Positions 44,825 through 57,340 are shown, numbered from the stretch's first letter. The stretch: DNA of 64,000 bases from Allobosea sp. CRIB-10 (GCF_900112185.1 NZ_FOKP01000011.1:105749-169748), one strand, 5' to 3'. Program-made: numbers and translations. Notes: generated by a model from the letters alone, not told the origin.

Positions 44825-45706
44825 ATGCAGAAATACGCTCACTTCAAGGGGCTGACGATCCCGCTGCTGCTGCTCCTGCCGCAGCTCACGATCACGGTCG
44901 TGTTCTTCTACTGGCCGGCGAGCCAGGCGGTCTGGCAGAGCTTCCTGCTGCAGGACGCTTTCGGCATCTCCACCGAGTTCGTCTGGTTCGAGAATTATCG
45001 CGACCTGTTCGCCAAGCCCGAATATTACAAGGCGCTGATCAACACCGGCATCTTCTCGGTCTTCGTCGCGCTGCTATCGCTCTCGCTGGCGCTGCTCTTC
45101 GCGGTCATGGCGGATCGGGCCATCCGCGGCGCCGAGATCTACAAGACCCTGCTGATCTGGCCCTATGCCGTCGCGCCCGCCATTGCCGGCGTGCTCTGGA
45201 TCTTCATGTTCGATCCTTCCCTCGGCATGCTCGCCCGCGGTCTGCAATCGCTGGGCGTCGCCTGGAATCCGCGCCTCAACGGCAATGACGCGATGACCCT
45301 CGTCATCCTGGCGGCGACATGGAAGCAGATCTCCTACAACTTCCTGTTCTTCCTCGCCGGCCTGCAGTCGATCCCCAGGAGCGTGATCGAGGCGGCGGTG
45401 ATCGACGGCGCCCGGCCGATGCGGCGCTTCTGGACCATCGTCTTCCCGCTGCTCTCGCCGACCACCTTCTTCCTGCTCGTCGTCAACCTCGTCTACGTCT
45501 TCTTCGACACCTTCGGCATCATCGACACGGTCAGCGGCGGCGGCCCCTCGGGCGCGACCGAGACGCTGGTCTACAAGGTCTATTCGGACGGCAAGGGCGG
45601 CACCAATCTCGGCGGCTCGGCGGCGCAGTCGGTGATCCTGCTCGCCATGGTCATCGCCATGACCGCTTTCCAGTTCCGCTTCATCGAGCGGAAGGTGAAC
45701 TACTGA
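44825..45706 (+). CDS. ugpA: Glycerol-3-phosphate-type ABC permease UgpA
   Basis: This 293-residue inner-membrane permease has six helices. [27 protein letters not shown] is the first helix, and the EAA loop [27 protein letters not shown] contacts UgpC. Length equals E. coli UgpA. The stop overlaps the ATG of the next gene by one base. Confidence 0.92.
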   Translation: MQKYAHFKGLTIPLLLLLPQLTITVVFFYWPASQAVWQSFLLQDAFGISTEFVWFENYRDLFAKPEYYKALINTGIFSVFVALLSLSLALLFAVMADRAIRGAEIYKTLLIWPYAVAPAIAGVLWIFMFDPSLGMLARGLQSLGVAWNPRLNGNDAMTLVILAATWKQISYNFLFFLAGLQSIPRSVIEAAVIDGARPMRRFWTIVFPLLSPTTFFLLVVNLVYVFFDTFGIIDTVSGGGPSGATETLVYKVYSDGKGGTNLGGSAAQSVILLAMVIAMTAFQFRFIERKVNY

Positions 45707-46236
45707 TGCGGTGGGGCCGTCGCCTTGGCTTCGCGGCGCTCGCGGGCTTCTGCCTCGTGCCAACCCTGGCGTCGGCGCAGGGCCGGGTGATCGATGCATG
45801 GAAGGGCGTGTTGCTGAATTGCGGCCCGGGTACGGAGCTGGCCTGGGCCGACCGCATCTGCAAGCTGTTGATCGGCGAGATGCGCAAGCAGGCCGAGGCC
45901 GCGAAGATCGCCTTCGTCGCTGTGCCGACCCCAGCCGACGATGTGACGCTCGACCGCCGGGCCTCCGAGGAGGGGCTCGACATCTTCAGCATCATCCATG
46001 TCCGCTTCGGCATCTCGCAGCCGACGGGCAGCCTGAAGAACCGCGACCTGACCCTCGTTCTGCGCTCCCTGAACGCCGGCTCGCTGTTCGAGATGCGCAA
46101 GGACGGGCCCTACAAGGTGCTGAGCTATACGCCGATGATCTCGATCAACGAAGGCGAGGCCGCCGCGCGGGCGCCTTGGGTGGCGCAGACGCTTGCCGAA
46201 CTCTTCTTTCTCCCGATGCTGAAGGCGCGGCAATGA
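45706..46236 (+). CDS. Exported hypothetical protein inside the ugp operon
   Basis: This 176-residue protein has a signal peptide (RLGFAALAGFCLVPTLASA-Q). The mature part contains AWKGVLLNCGPGTELAWADRICKLLIGEM with two Cys that could pair in the periplasm, followed by an alternating alpha/beta pattern. No family is recognised. It overlaps ugpA by one base and the creatininase-family gene by four, so it is an integral operon member, perhaps an accessory periplasmic component. Confidence 0.65.
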   Translation: MRWGRRLGFAALAGFCLVPTLASAQGRVIDAWKGVLLNCGPGTELAWADRICKLLIGEMRKQAEAAKIAFVAVPTPADDVTLDRRASEEGLDIFSIIHVRFGISQPTGSLKNRDLTLVLRSLNAGSLFEMRKDGPYKVLSYTPMISINEGEAAARAPWVAQTLAELFFLPMLKARQ

Positions 46237-46991
46237 CCTCGGTGCTCTGGCAGGACCTCACCGCCGAGGAGTTGCGCGAGAAGGCGGCCCGCGATGCCGT
46301 CGTCGTGCTGCCGGTCGCCTCGATGGAGCAACATGGCCCGCATCTGCCCGTCGGGGTCGACACCATCTTGTGCGGCGGCGTCTGCAAGCTCGCGGCCGAG
46401 CGTGCCGAAGGTGTCGAAGTCGTCGTCGCACCGACGCTGTGGTGCGGCATGGCCGAGCATCACATGGCCTTCGGCGGCACCTTCACCTTCGACATCCCGA
46501 CCTATCGCGCCGTGCTGCTGGCGCTGCTGAAGAGCCTGGAGCGCCACGGCTTCCATCGCGTCGTCATCGTCAACGGCCATGGCGGCAACATCGCCGCGCT
46601 CGCCGCCTTCCTGCCGGATTTCGCCAGGGAGACCTCGCTCCAGGTCCGCGCCACCACCTATTTCCTGCTGGCGCAGGAGGCGATGGCGCCCTTCATGGAC
46701 GACCAGGTCAGTGTGCTGCATGCCTGCGAGGTCGAGACCTCTATGATGATGGTGCTGGCGCCGGAGACAATCAGGCAGGACCGCTTGCCGGAAGCGTTCG
46801 GCATGCTGGGTGCGGACCTCACCGCGCTGACCCGCCCGACCGTCGGCCAGTACAAGCCCTTCCGCGAGATGACGCAGACCGGCGTGATCGGCGACGCTCG
46901 CAATGCGACGGCGGAGAAGGGCCAGGCCTTCCTCGATGCGGCGGCGGATGCGCTGGCGAAGCTCCTGAGTGACCGCGGAGGGCAGGGCTGA
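46233..46991 (+). CDS. Creatininase-family amidohydrolase inside the ugp operon
   Basis: This 252-residue protein shows LPVASMEQHGPHLPVGVDTILCGG and VVIVNGHGGNIAALAAFLPDF, the Glu, His and Asp metal ligands of the creatininase family, plus CEVETSMMMVLAPE for the second metal. It starts within the preceding gene's end and its stop overlaps the ugpE start. An amidohydrolase here suggests that this 'ugp' transporter imports a substrate needing amide hydrolysis, or that the gene serves a linked salvage step. Confidence 0.85.
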   Translation: MTSVLWQDLTAEELREKAARDAVVVLPVASMEQHGPHLPVGVDTILCGGVCKLAAERAEGVEVVVAPTLWCGMAEHHMAFGGTFTFDIPTYRAVLLALLKSLERHGFHRVVIVNGHGGNIAALAAFLPDFARETSLQVRATTYFLLAQEAMAPFMDDQVSVLHACEVETSMMMVLAPETIRQDRLPEAFGMLGADLTALTRPTVGQYKPFREMTQTGVIGDARNATAEKGQAFLDAAADALAKLLSDRGGQG

Positions 46992-47839
46992 TGGTCGAGG
47001 ACCGCCGCCTGGGCGATGCGATCGCCTATATCATCCTGACGATCGGGGTGCTCATCTGCGCCTTTCCGGTCTGGCTGACCTTCGTCGCCTCGACCTGGGA
47101 CAATGCCACCATCATCAACGGGCAATTGCCGCTCTATCCCGGGCCGCACTTCCTGGACAATTACTACCGCATCCTCTTCGTCGGCACGTCGGGCTCCACC
47201 CGCGAGCCGGTGGCGAGCATGATGCTGAACTCCTTCGTGATGGCGATGACCATCGCGATCGGCAAGATCTTCATCTCGGTGCTCTCGGCCTATGCCATCG
47301 TCTACTACCGCTTCCCGTTCCGGATGGCGGCGTTCTGGATCATCTTCGTCACGCTGATGCTGCCGGTCGAGGTCCGCATCTTCCCGACCTTCAAGATCGT
47401 TTCCGATCTCGGCATGCTCGACAGCTATCAGGGCCTCGCCGTGCCCTTGATCGCCTCGGCCACCGGCACTTTGCTGTTTCGGCAGTTCTTCATGACCATT
47501 CCGGACGAGCTGCTGGAAGCCTCGAAGATCGACGGCGCCGGCCCGTTCAAGTTCTTCAAGGACACGGTGCTGCCGCTCTCGCTGACGACGATCGCGGCGC
47601 TGTTCGTCATCCAGTTCATCTATGGCTGGAACCAGTATCTCTGGCCGCTCCTGATCACGACCAAGGACTCGATGCAGACCATCGTGATCGGCATCCGCAA
47701 GATGATCACCACCTCCGACGCCCTGACCGAATGGCAGCTCGCCATGGCCACCGCCATGCTCGCCATGCTGCCCCCGGTCTTCGTCGTCATCGCCATGCAG
47801 AGGCTCTTCGTGAAGGGCCTTGTCGAGACAGAGAAGTAG
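46991..47839 (+). CDS. ugpE: Glycerol-3-phosphate-type ABC permease UgpE
   Basis: This 282-residue permease has six helices and the EAA loop [57 protein letters not shown] and [16 protein letters not shown] are close to UgpE. It is coupled to the creatininase-family gene upstream and followed by ugpC eight bases on. Confidence 0.92.
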   Translation: MVEDRRLGDAIAYIILTIGVLICAFPVWLTFVASTWDNATIINGQLPLYPGPHFLDNYYRILFVGTSGSTREPVASMMLNSFVMAMTIAIGKIFISVLSAYAIVYYRFPFRMAAFWIIFVTLMLPVEVRIFPTFKIVSDLGMLDSYQGLAVPLIASATGTLLFRQFFMTIPDELLEASKIDGAGPFKFFKDTVLPLSLTTIAALFVIQFIYGWNQYLWPLLITTKDSMQTIVIGIRKMITTSDALTEWQLAMATAMLAMLPPVFVVIAMQRLFVKGLVETEK

Positions 47840-47846
47840 CCCGCCA

Positions 47847-48926
47847 ATGGCTCAGGTCACGCTCAACAACGTCAAGAAGATCTATGCCGGCGGCGTCGAG
47901 GCGGTGAAGGGCGTCTCCTTCGACATCCCCGATGGCGGCTTCTGCGTCCTCGTCGGCCCCTCCGGCTGCGGCAAGTCGACCCTCCTGCGCATGGTCGCCG
48001 GGCTCGAGACGATCTCGGCCGGCGAGGTCGCGATCGGCAGCCGCGTCGTCAACCAGGTCGAGCCGGCCGACCGCGACATCGCCATGGTCTTCCAGAACTA
48101 CGCGCTCTATCCGCATATGAGCGTCTACGACAACATGGCCTATGGCCTGCGCAATCGCGGCACGCCCAAGGACGAGATCGAGAAGCGCGTCGCCGAGGCC
48201 GCGCGCATCCTCGCCATCGAGCCCTTCCTGCAGCGCCGCCCGCGCCAGCTCTCCGGCGGCCAGCGCCAGCGCGTCGCCATGGGTCGCGCCATCGTGCGCA
48301 AGCCGCAGGTCTTCCTGTTCGACGAGCCGCTCTCCAATCTCGATGCCAAGCTGCGCGTGCAGATGCGCGTCGAGATCAAGAAATTGCAGCGCGCTCTCGG
48401 CGTCACCGCGATCTACGTCACCCACGACCAGGTCGAGGCGATGACGCTCTCCGACAAGCTGGTGGTGATGAATGGCGGCCAGGTCGAGCAGATCGGCGTG
48501 CCGGCCGAGGTCTATCGCAAGCCGGCGAGCCGTTTCGTCGCCACCTTCATCGGCTCGCCGCCGATGAACCTCCTGCCGGCCAAGCTCGACGGCCACGGCA
48601 TCATCGCGCTCGGCGACGCCCTGCTGCAGGCGCGCGATTTGCGCGATGACCTGCCCGCCGGCACCGCCGTCGAGGTCGGCCTGCGGCCCGAGGACATCGA
48701 GGTCGCCTCGGAAGGCGCGGCGGGATCGCTGCCCTTCGACGTCGAGTTCATCGAGGAACTCGGGGCGACCCAGCTTTTCCACGGCCAGCTCGCCGGAAAA
48801 CCCTTCGTCATGCAGGCGGCGACCGGCGAGGTCGCGGCCCAGGCGGGCAGGCTGTGGATCAGCGTCGACCCCGACAAGGTCCATGTCTTCGACGCGGAAA
48901 GCGGTGTCCGGCTCGGGAAGGGCTGA
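47847..48926 (+). CDS. ugpC: Glycerol-3-phosphate-type ABC ATP-binding protein UgpC
   Basis: This 359-residue MalK-type ATPase has Walker [46 protein letters not shown], and [15 protein letters not shown]. The C-terminal TOBE/OB domain ([20 protein letters not shown]) is where UgpC is regulated in E. coli. The start at 47847 is the ATG of [11 protein letters not shown]. It is the last gene of the operon. Confidence 0.92.
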   Translation: MAQVTLNNVKKIYAGGVEAVKGVSFDIPDGGFCVLVGPSGCGKSTLLRMVAGLETISAGEVAIGSRVVNQVEPADRDIAMVFQNYALYPHMSVYDNMAYGLRNRGTPKDEIEKRVAEAARILAIEPFLQRRPRQLSGGQRQRVAMGRAIVRKPQVFLFDEPLSNLDAKLRVQMRVEIKKLQRALGVTAIYVTHDQVEAMTLSDKLVVMNGGQVEQIGVPAEVYRKPASRFVATFIGSPPMNLLPAKLDGHGIIALGDALLQARDLRDDLPAGTAVEVGLRPEDIEVASEGAAGSLPFDVEFIEELGATQLFHGQLAGKPFVMQAATGEVAAQAGRLWISVDPDKVHVFDAESGVRLGKG

Positions 48927-48967
48927 GGCGGTCGACATCCGTCGGGTTGCTGTCCTTTCCAGCCAGC

Positions 48968-49103
48968 CCCCTTCTCCCCTCGGGGGAGAAGGTCCGGCAG
49001 GGGATGAGGGCGGGACGACTGGGTGAGACGCCCAGCGTCGTGCTGGACTTCCCTCATCCGTCAGCGCTTCGCGCTGCCACCTTCTCCCCCGAGGGGAGAA
49101 GGC
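48968..49103. repeat. Long imperfect palindrome after ugpC
   Basis: The left arm has ccccttctcccctcggggga and the right arm tctcccccgaggggagaagg. Inner segments (ggatgagggcgg and ccctcatccg) continue the pairing. It may act as a transcription stop for ugpC and also resembles the common ctcccc..gaggagag intergenic repeats of alphaproteobacteria. Confidence 0.7.
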
Positions 49104-49540
49104 AGAAAGCCAAGCTTTTCCCCGCCCGCAGGCTGATCCTGCGGGCGTTGTCGGATGTGAGGGGCAGCGGAGCGCCGCGAGGCGCTGGATTGTGATCCGC
49201 TTCCATTGAGCCAGGAAGCGGCGCGGATGGGTTGAGCCACCATCCGCACGCCCCGTGGCGCTCCGCCAGCGGCGATTTGAAAGCTCCGGGCCGCGCTTCT
49301 GTCGCGCCGGCCTGAGCCGGCGCGGTCTAGCGAGCTCCTCGCGCAGGGATCGTAGTGTCCCCAGGTCGGTTCCCGAAGCCTCCCGGGAGCGAGGCGCAAC
49401 CCTCGCCCGCAGGCGCCGCACCCATCCCGCCAATCGACATGCCTCCGGTCGGCCGCCCCTCGGGGATGGGATGCGCCGCATTATACGGGAGGTTCGGAGA
49501 GCGGGGATAAGTTGGCGGTCTGTCCCCGCGTTCACCTCCC

Positions 49541-49664
49541 CGTCTTGGTCGGGCTTGTCCCGACCATCCACGCCTTTGCACCCGAGCGACCGGCACCGCG
49601 CCGGGCAGCATGCCGTCAGTGCCGCCAGACGTGGATGCTTTGCACAAGGCGGAGCATGATGGGG
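49541..49664. repeat. Dispersed intergenic repeat, family A, copy 4 (diverged)
   Basis: It keeps ttggtcgggcttgtcccgac, catccacgcctttg and agacgtggatgcttt with gcacaaggcggagcatga, but has a longer, changed central loop than the three other copies. It abuts the AT-rich gene that begins 20 bases to the right. Confidence 0.7.
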
Positions 49665-49684
49665 ACTTTTCGCGGGGTCAGGAG

Positions 49685-50953
49685 TCACAAATAGGATTCG
49701 ATTTCCGATTTTTTCTTGATGTTTAACGACACAGGGGATTGGGAATCGGCCATGTTAATAAGGCCTTTGTCACGCAGTGATCGCAGTGATGATTCGATTG
49801 TAATCAAATCCTTGAGAAAGTGATTTCGAAGCGTATCAATAGATATACCTTTCTTTCCCCAATATTTTCTTCTCTGTAATACTCCTAATATCTGTCTAGC
49901 TCCAACATCTATGTCCATTCTCGTCTGAAATCCAACTATTGTACTATCAAGATTTTCCAGTATATTGTCAAATTTTTCAATTCCGAAATAATGACTGTGC
50001 GTTTGCCTCACCGTCGCGATGTCTGACGACCCGATCATTACAACTTCGTAGTTTTCTGCCGAAGTAAATTGGTTTTCATAATAAATATACTTTCTAACAG
50101 CTTCCGACGGCTCTCGACCGACTTCTTCCCAAGTTGTAAATATTCCAGTATTCCAGTTGAATACAATAATCCAATTATTTAGGGATTCCGAAACGCCTTG
50201 AGTAGAAGTCAACGTTTTCACGATGTCGTCGTTAACAAAGCTATCAAACACGCGATTCTTATCAGACGTTTCTATAAGTTTTTGTGCTTGAATGCGAAGT
50301 TTATCTAACGATATCTTAGATTGAATGCTTGGCTCTCTGCCGCTTTCGATTTCGTAGAAAACGTCAGAAAGTTCTTTAAAATACTCAATTACAGCTTTAT
50401 CTCCTTCTTGCTCTTTAAGATGGTGGCCATAAATAACAGACGTTCTCTCAATCGATTCTGCCCAGTAATGTTGAATTCGGCTACGAATCTGCAACTCAAG
50501 GCTCTTGCCCGCCATGCTCAGTATCATATGGACAGAGCGGTATCCAGTAATGTCCCTACCCCTCTCTCTGTAGTCCGTAATTTTTAGCAATTTAAAGGAA
50601 GAGCCGGTAGAAACTTTCTGTTTTATAAAGCCGATTAAATCATTAACATCCCTATTCGAATTAACTATAATTCTACACCCACCAATATCCTGCAACTGCG
50701 TTAGACGAACGCTCAATCTTTTGAGCTTTCGTATTATCTGCGGTTTCCTTTTCAGGCGCTGAGCAATGTAATACGTACTTCCATAGCCATGAAGCCACTG
50801 CTGTAATTCGAGAGTTGTATTGGATAGCGGCTCAAGGTGGTCTGCTCTATATAAATCAAATATTTCTTCTAGTTCCAAAATCTCTTCCGTTAACTCGGAA
50901 GAATACGCTAAAGCCTTGCCCGATTTATCAATTTTTGCTTTCGAGATGATCAA
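49685..50953 (-). CDS. Standalone RelA/SpoT-domain protein, AT-rich and probably acquired
   Basis: This 422-residue protein has a (p)ppGpp-synthetase-like fold at residues 50-175. IAQRLKRKPQIIRKLKR is the nucleotide-binding loop, DIGGCRIIV (Asp89, Arg94) the metal motif, TDYRERGRDITGYRSVHMIL the G-loop region, and SLELQIRSRIQHYWAE (Glu153, Gln155) the acceptor-site block. There is no HD hydrolase domain, TGS or ACT domain, so it is not a housekeeping Rel. The C-terminal 240 residues are unrecognised. Base composition is far lower in GC than its neighbours, with AT-rich codons throughout. Such proteins include small alarmone synthetases, toxSAS toxins and CapRel-like phage defence proteins. 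Confidence 0.8.
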   Translation of the reverse strand: MIISKAKIDKSGKALAYSSELTEEILELEEIFDLYRADHLEPLSNTTLELQQWLHGYGSTYYIAQRLKRKPQIIRKLKRLSVRLTQLQDIGGCRIIVNSNRDVNDLIGFIKQKVSTGSSFKLLKITDYRERGRDITGYRSVHMILSMAGKSLELQIRSRIQHYWAESIERTSVIYGHHLKEQEGDKAVIEYFKELSDVFYEIESGREPSIQSKISLDKLRIQAQKLIETSDKNRVFDSFVNDDIVKTLTSTQGVSESLNNWIIVFNWNTGIFTTWEEVGREPSEAVRKYIYYENQFTSAENYEVVMIGSSDIATVRQTHSHYFGIEKFDNILENLDSTIVGFQTRMDIDVGARQILGVLQRRKYWGKKGISIDTLRNHFLKDLITIESSLRSLRDKGLINMADSQSPVSLNIKKKSEIESYL

Positions 50954-51038
50954 CCCTCAAGCTCCAGATACGCTGCCGCTGCCCAAAAAATTGACGTTGG
51001 GCGAATATGAAGCCAGCCAAATCCGTCGTCAAAAGATT

Positions 51039-53699
<2,661 letters not shown>

Positions 53700-53841
53700 G
53701 GCCGCAATATGGGCGCGATTTGCCTGGGATGCGAGAGGGCGCGGCGCAGGTGGCACCGCGTTGGTGACAGGAGTTGACAGGAACCAAACTACTCGCCCTA
53801 GTTGCATTCATAAACAACAATCAACCATAGAAGGGGCGGCC

Positions 53842-56800
53842 ATGTCGGGGGGCGGGGCCGAGCCGGGGGACGGCGAGGTCGAGGGATTCATTGCGCGCTG
53901 GCGCGCTTCGGAAGGGGCGGAACGCGCCGCTTATGCGCAGTTCCTGACCGAATTCTGCCGGCTGATCGGTGTCGAGACGCCGCTGCCGCCGACCAGCGAC
54001 GCCGAGGCGGTGACCTACCGCTTCGAATATCCGGTGAAGTTCCGAGACCCGTCAGGAGCGACCAGCACTGGCCGGATCGACCTCTACAAGAAATCCTGCT
54101 TCGTGCTCGAGGCCAAGCAGAGCCGGCTGAAGGGCCAGACCAAGGAGATCCTGCCGGCGCAGGGCTCTCTCGCCCTGATCGAGCCCGCCGGCCCGCGCGG
54201 GCGGCGCGGCGCCGACCGCAGCTGGGACGTGCTGATGCTGAACGCCCGCCGCCAGGCGGAGGACTACGCCAAGGCGCTGCCCGCGGCGCATGGCTGGCCA
54301 CCCTTCCTGATCATTTGCGATGTCGGGCACTGCTTCGAGCTCTATGCCGACTTCACCGGCCAGGGGAAGAACTACGTCCAGTTCCCGGACCGACAGCGCT
54401 ACCGGGTCTATCTCGACGACCTGCGCGAGCCGGAGGTGCGCCGGCGCATGGCGGCGATCTGGCAACAGCCGCTCGCGCTCGACCCGACCCGCCATGCGGC
54501 CAGGGTGACGCGCGAGATCGCAGAGCGTCTCGCAGCCGTCTCCAAGGCGCTGGAACGCGAGCACGACCCGGAGGAAGTCGCGCTGTTCCTGATGCGCTGC
54601 GTTTTCACCATGTTCGCCGAAGATGCCGAGCTGATCCCGAAAGATTCGTTCAAAGCACTGCTGCGCGATTGTCGCGACAACCCGCCCGCCTTCCGGCCGC
54701 TGGTCGAGGAATTGTGGCGCGTGATGGACAAGGGCGGCTACTCGATCACGCTGCGCACCACGATGCGGCGCTTCAACGGCAAGCTTTTCGAGGATGCCCG
54801 CGTCTTCGCACTGGAGAAGGCCGAGATCGGCGAATTGCTGGCCGCCGCCGAGCATGACTGGAAGGGAGTCGAGCCCTCGATCTTCGGCACCATGCTGGAG
54901 CAGGCGCTCGACCCCGTGGAGCGGGCCAGGCTGGGTGCGCACTACACGCCGCGCGCCTATGTCGAGCGACTGGTGGTCGAGACCGTGATCGCGCCCCTGC
55001 GCGAGGACTGGCGCCATGTGCTCGCCGCCGCCCAGCAGGCACGCGACACCAGCGGTCCGCGCAAGGCGCTGGCGCTGATCGAGGACTTCCACCGCACGCT
55101 ATGCGAGACCCGCGTGCTCGACCCGGGCTGCGGCACCGGCAATTTCCTGCATGTCGCGCAGGAGCTGATGAAGAAGCTCGAAGGCGAGGTGCTCGATGCG
55201 GCCAGTGAGCTCGGCAGCCACGAACGTCTCGGCGGTATCGCCGATCGCCATGTCGGCCCGCATCAGTTCCTCGGCATGGATATGAACCGGCGCGCCGTCG
55301 CGATTGCCGATCTCGTGCTCTGGATCGGCCATCTGCAATGGCATTTCCGTACACGTGGTTATGCCCCACGCGAGCCGATCCTGCAGCGGCTCGACCACAT
55401 CTATCGACGCGACGCCGTGCTCGAATGGGATGGCTGGCCGGTGCCTCAGTGGCGTGACAGCAAAGAGATACTGCCCAATCCGCGCCGCCCGGCCTGGCCC
55501 GAGGCCGAGTTCATCGTCGGCAACCCGCCCTTCATCGGCGGCAAGGACATCCGCGCCCGGCTCGGCGGTCTTTATGCCGGGTCGCTATGGGTCGCGCATC
55601 CCCACATGAACGAGAGCGCCGACTATGTGATGTATTGGTGGGACCGGGCGGCGGGCCTGCTGACACGCCCGGGATCGAAGCTCCGGCGCTTCGGTTTCGT
55701 CACCACCAACTCGATCACGCAACTGTTCCAGCGCCGCGTGGTCGAGCGGCATCTGAACGCGAAGAAGCCTATCTCGCTGCTGCTCGCGATCGCCGATCAT
55801 CCCTGGACCAAGGCGGGCAAGGATACGGCAGCCGTGCGGATCGCGATGACGGTCGCAGAGGCCGGCCGGCAGCAGGGACGCCTGCTTGAGGTGATCGCGG
55901 AATCCGGGCTCGATACCGACCAGCCGCGTGTGGAGGTGGGCGAACGGCAGGGGATGATAGCTCCCGATCTCTCGATCGGCCCTGACATGACGCGAACGAT
56001 CGCTTTACGTGCGAACGGAGGCTTGAGCTCTCGTGGTGTCTCGCTGCACGGCGCCGGCTTCGTCGTCACGCCCCCCGAGGCCGAAGCGCTCGGACTCGGC
56101 AAGCGGCCGGGGCTCGACGAGCATATCCGCCGCTATCGCAATGGCCGCGACCTGACGGCGCATTCGCGCGACGTCATGGCGATCGACCTGTTCGGGTTCT
56201 CCGCCGCCGAAGTGCGCGAGCGCTTCCCGGAGGTATACCAGCACCTGCGCCTGACCGTCGAAAAAGATCGCCAAGCCCAGTTCGAACGCTCACCGACAAG
56301 CGATGCCCGCTCCTATCTCGCCAATTGGTGGCTGTTCGGAAAGCCGCGACAGGAACTGCGCCCTGCCCTCGCAGGCCTGCAGCGCTACATCGCGACCGTC
56401 GAAACGGCCAAGCACCGCGTCTTCCAGTTTCTCGACGCCGGCATCCTGCCGGACAACACGCTGGTCGCCGTCGCCTTGTCGGACGCCTTCCATCTCGGGG
56501 TACTGTCTTCCCGCGTCCATTGCGTCTGGGCGTTGCAGGCCGGCGGCTGGCTCGGCATCGGAAACGATCCACGCTATTCCAAGTCGCGCTGCTTCGATCC
56601 CTTCCCCTTCCCTGAGATCGAGGAAGCGCAGAAGCAGGCGATCCGCGCAGCGGCCGAAGCGCTCGATGCGCTGCGCAAGGACGTGCTTGAGCGACATCCG
56701 GACCTGACGCTGACCAAGCTCTACAATGTCCGCGAGGCGATCCTCGCCGGCAGGCCGCTGTCCGGTGCCGAGGCCGACATCCGCGATCGCGGACTGGTGC

Positions 56801-57282
56801 TGATCCTGAGCGAGCATCATGAGGCGATCGACGCGGCCGTCGCGGCCGCCTACGGGCTGCCGGCCGATGCGGAGGACGAGACGATCCTGGCGACGCTGGT
56901 TGCGCTCAACCGGGAGCGGGCCCGAGAGGAAGAGCGCGGGACAATGCGCTGGCTGCGGCCGGACTATCAGCGCCCACGCTTCGGGCGGGGCGCTGCGGTC
57001 GGCGAGCAGATCGAGGCGGCCGAGCTGGTGTCGCTGCCGGCTGCGGGCAGGACGAGGCCTGCCTTCCCGGCCCAGCCTGTCGAGCGGGTGGCAGCCGTCC
57101 TCGCGATCCTGGCGGCTTCGCATGCGCCGCTCGACGCCGATGCGGTCGCGTTGCGCTTCCGTCAGGGTCTCAAGGTGCGGTCGGCGGTGCGTGCGATCCT
57201 GATATCGCTCGCCCGCGTCGGGGAAGCCTCGACGAGAGATGGCGGTGGAAGCTTCGTACGACGCTTCCTCGCGACAGGCTGA
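53842..57282 (+). CDS. MmeI-like single-chain restriction-modification enzyme (type IIG/IIL)
   Basis: This 1146-residue protein joins nuclease and methyltransferase activities. An N-terminal PD-(D/E)XK nuclease motif is visible as RIDLYKKSCFVLEAK (Asp80, Glu90, Lys92). Helical linker residues follow, then an N6-adenine methyltransferase domain with SAM motif VLDPGCGTGNF (425-435) and the catalytic NPPFIGG (561-567). The region around 620-1000 should hold the target-recognition domain. MmeI-family enzymes both methylate one strand of an asymmetric site and cut about 20 bases away. The ATG at 53842 follows AGAAGGGGCGG. All catalytic residues are present, so it is probably active. Its composition matches the chromosome. 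Confidence 0.87.
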   Translation: MSGGGAEPGDGEVEGFIARWRASEGAERAAYAQFLTEFCRLIGVETPLPPTSDAEAVTYRFEYPVKFRDPSGATSTGRIDLYKKSCFVLEAKQSRLKGQTKEILPAQGSLALIEPAGPRGRRGADRSWDVLMLNARRQAEDYAKALPAAHGWPPFLIICDVGHCFELYADFTGQGKNYVQFPDRQRYRVYLDDLREPEVRRRMAAIWQQPLALDPTRHAARVTREIAERLAAVSKALEREHDPEEVALFLMRCVFTMFAEDAELIPKDSFKALLRDCRDNPPAFRPLVEELWRVMDKGGYSITLRTTMRRFNGKLFEDARVFALEKAEIGELLAAAEHDWKGVEPSIFGTMLEQALDPVERARLGAHYTPRAYVERLVVETVIAPLREDWRHVLAAAQQARDTSGPRKALALIEDFHRTLCETRVLDPGCGTGNFLHVAQELMKKLEGEVLDAASELGSHERLGGIADRHVGPHQFLGMDMNRRAVAIADLVLWIGHLQWHFRTRGYAPREPILQRLDHIYRRDAVLEWDGWPVPQWRDSKEILPNPRRPAWPEAEFIVGNPPFIGGKDIRARLGGLYAGSLWVAHPHMNESADYVMYWWDRAAGLLTRPGSKLRRFGFVTTNSITQLFQRRVVERHLNAKKPISLLLAIADHPWTKAGKDTAAVRIAMTVAEAGRQQGRLLEVIAESGLDTDQPRVEVGERQGMIAPDLSIGPDMTRTIALRANGGLSSRGVSLHGAGFVVTPPEAEALGLGKRPGLDEHIRRYRNGRDLTAHSRDVMAIDLFGFSAAEVRERFPEVYQHLRLTVEKDRQAQFERSPTSDARSYLANWWLFGKPRQELRPALAGLQRYIATVETAKHRVFQFLDAGILPDNTLVAVALSDAFHLGVLSSRVHCVWALQAGGWLGIGNDPRYSKSRCFDPFPFPEIEEAQKQAIRAAAEALDALRKDVLERHPDLTLTKLYNVREAILAGRPLSGAEADIRDRGLVLILSEHHEAIDAAVAAAYGLPADAEDETILATLVALNRERAREEERGTMRWLRPDYQRPRFGRGAAVGEQIEAAELVSLPAAGRTRPAFPAQPVERVAAVLAILAASHAPLDADAVALRFRQGLKVRSAVRAILISLARVGEASTRDGGGSFVRRFLATG

Positions 57283-57340
57283 CGCTCTCGCTCGCATCGT
57301 GGAGGCCACGAAGCGATGCGACCACCGTGCCGGCAGATGC

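Larger units (their letters stand above)
48927..49684. other. 758-base noncoding region with palindromes and a candidate small RNA
   Basis: Three parts are seen. First, 48968-49103 is a long imperfect palindrome whose arms carry ccttctccccc and gggggagaagg with gatgagg. Second, about 49110-49530 is GC-rich and structured. On the minus strand a TATAAT at about 49484-49489 is followed by ggcgcatcccatcccc, which can pair with gggatgggtgcggcgc about 35 bases on. Third, 49541-49664 is family A repeat copy 4. The ORFs that cross the region have poor coding character, so I call no gene. Confidence 0.6.

Noticed and set aside
49255..49659. Plus- and minus-strand open frames of 106-134 codons in the noncoding region
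   Set aside because: They cross palindromic repeats, lack ribosome-binding sites and have poor codon bias.
47787..49688. 633-codon minus-strand open frame crossing ugpC and the noncoding region
   Set aside because: Antisense to ugpC, and the upstream part reads through repeats with no protein-like pattern.
53700..53841. SOS box between uvrB and the MmeI-like gene
   Set aside because: Searched for the alphaproteobacterial GAAC-N7-GAAC or GTTC pattern; only a single half-site (ggaacc) was seen.
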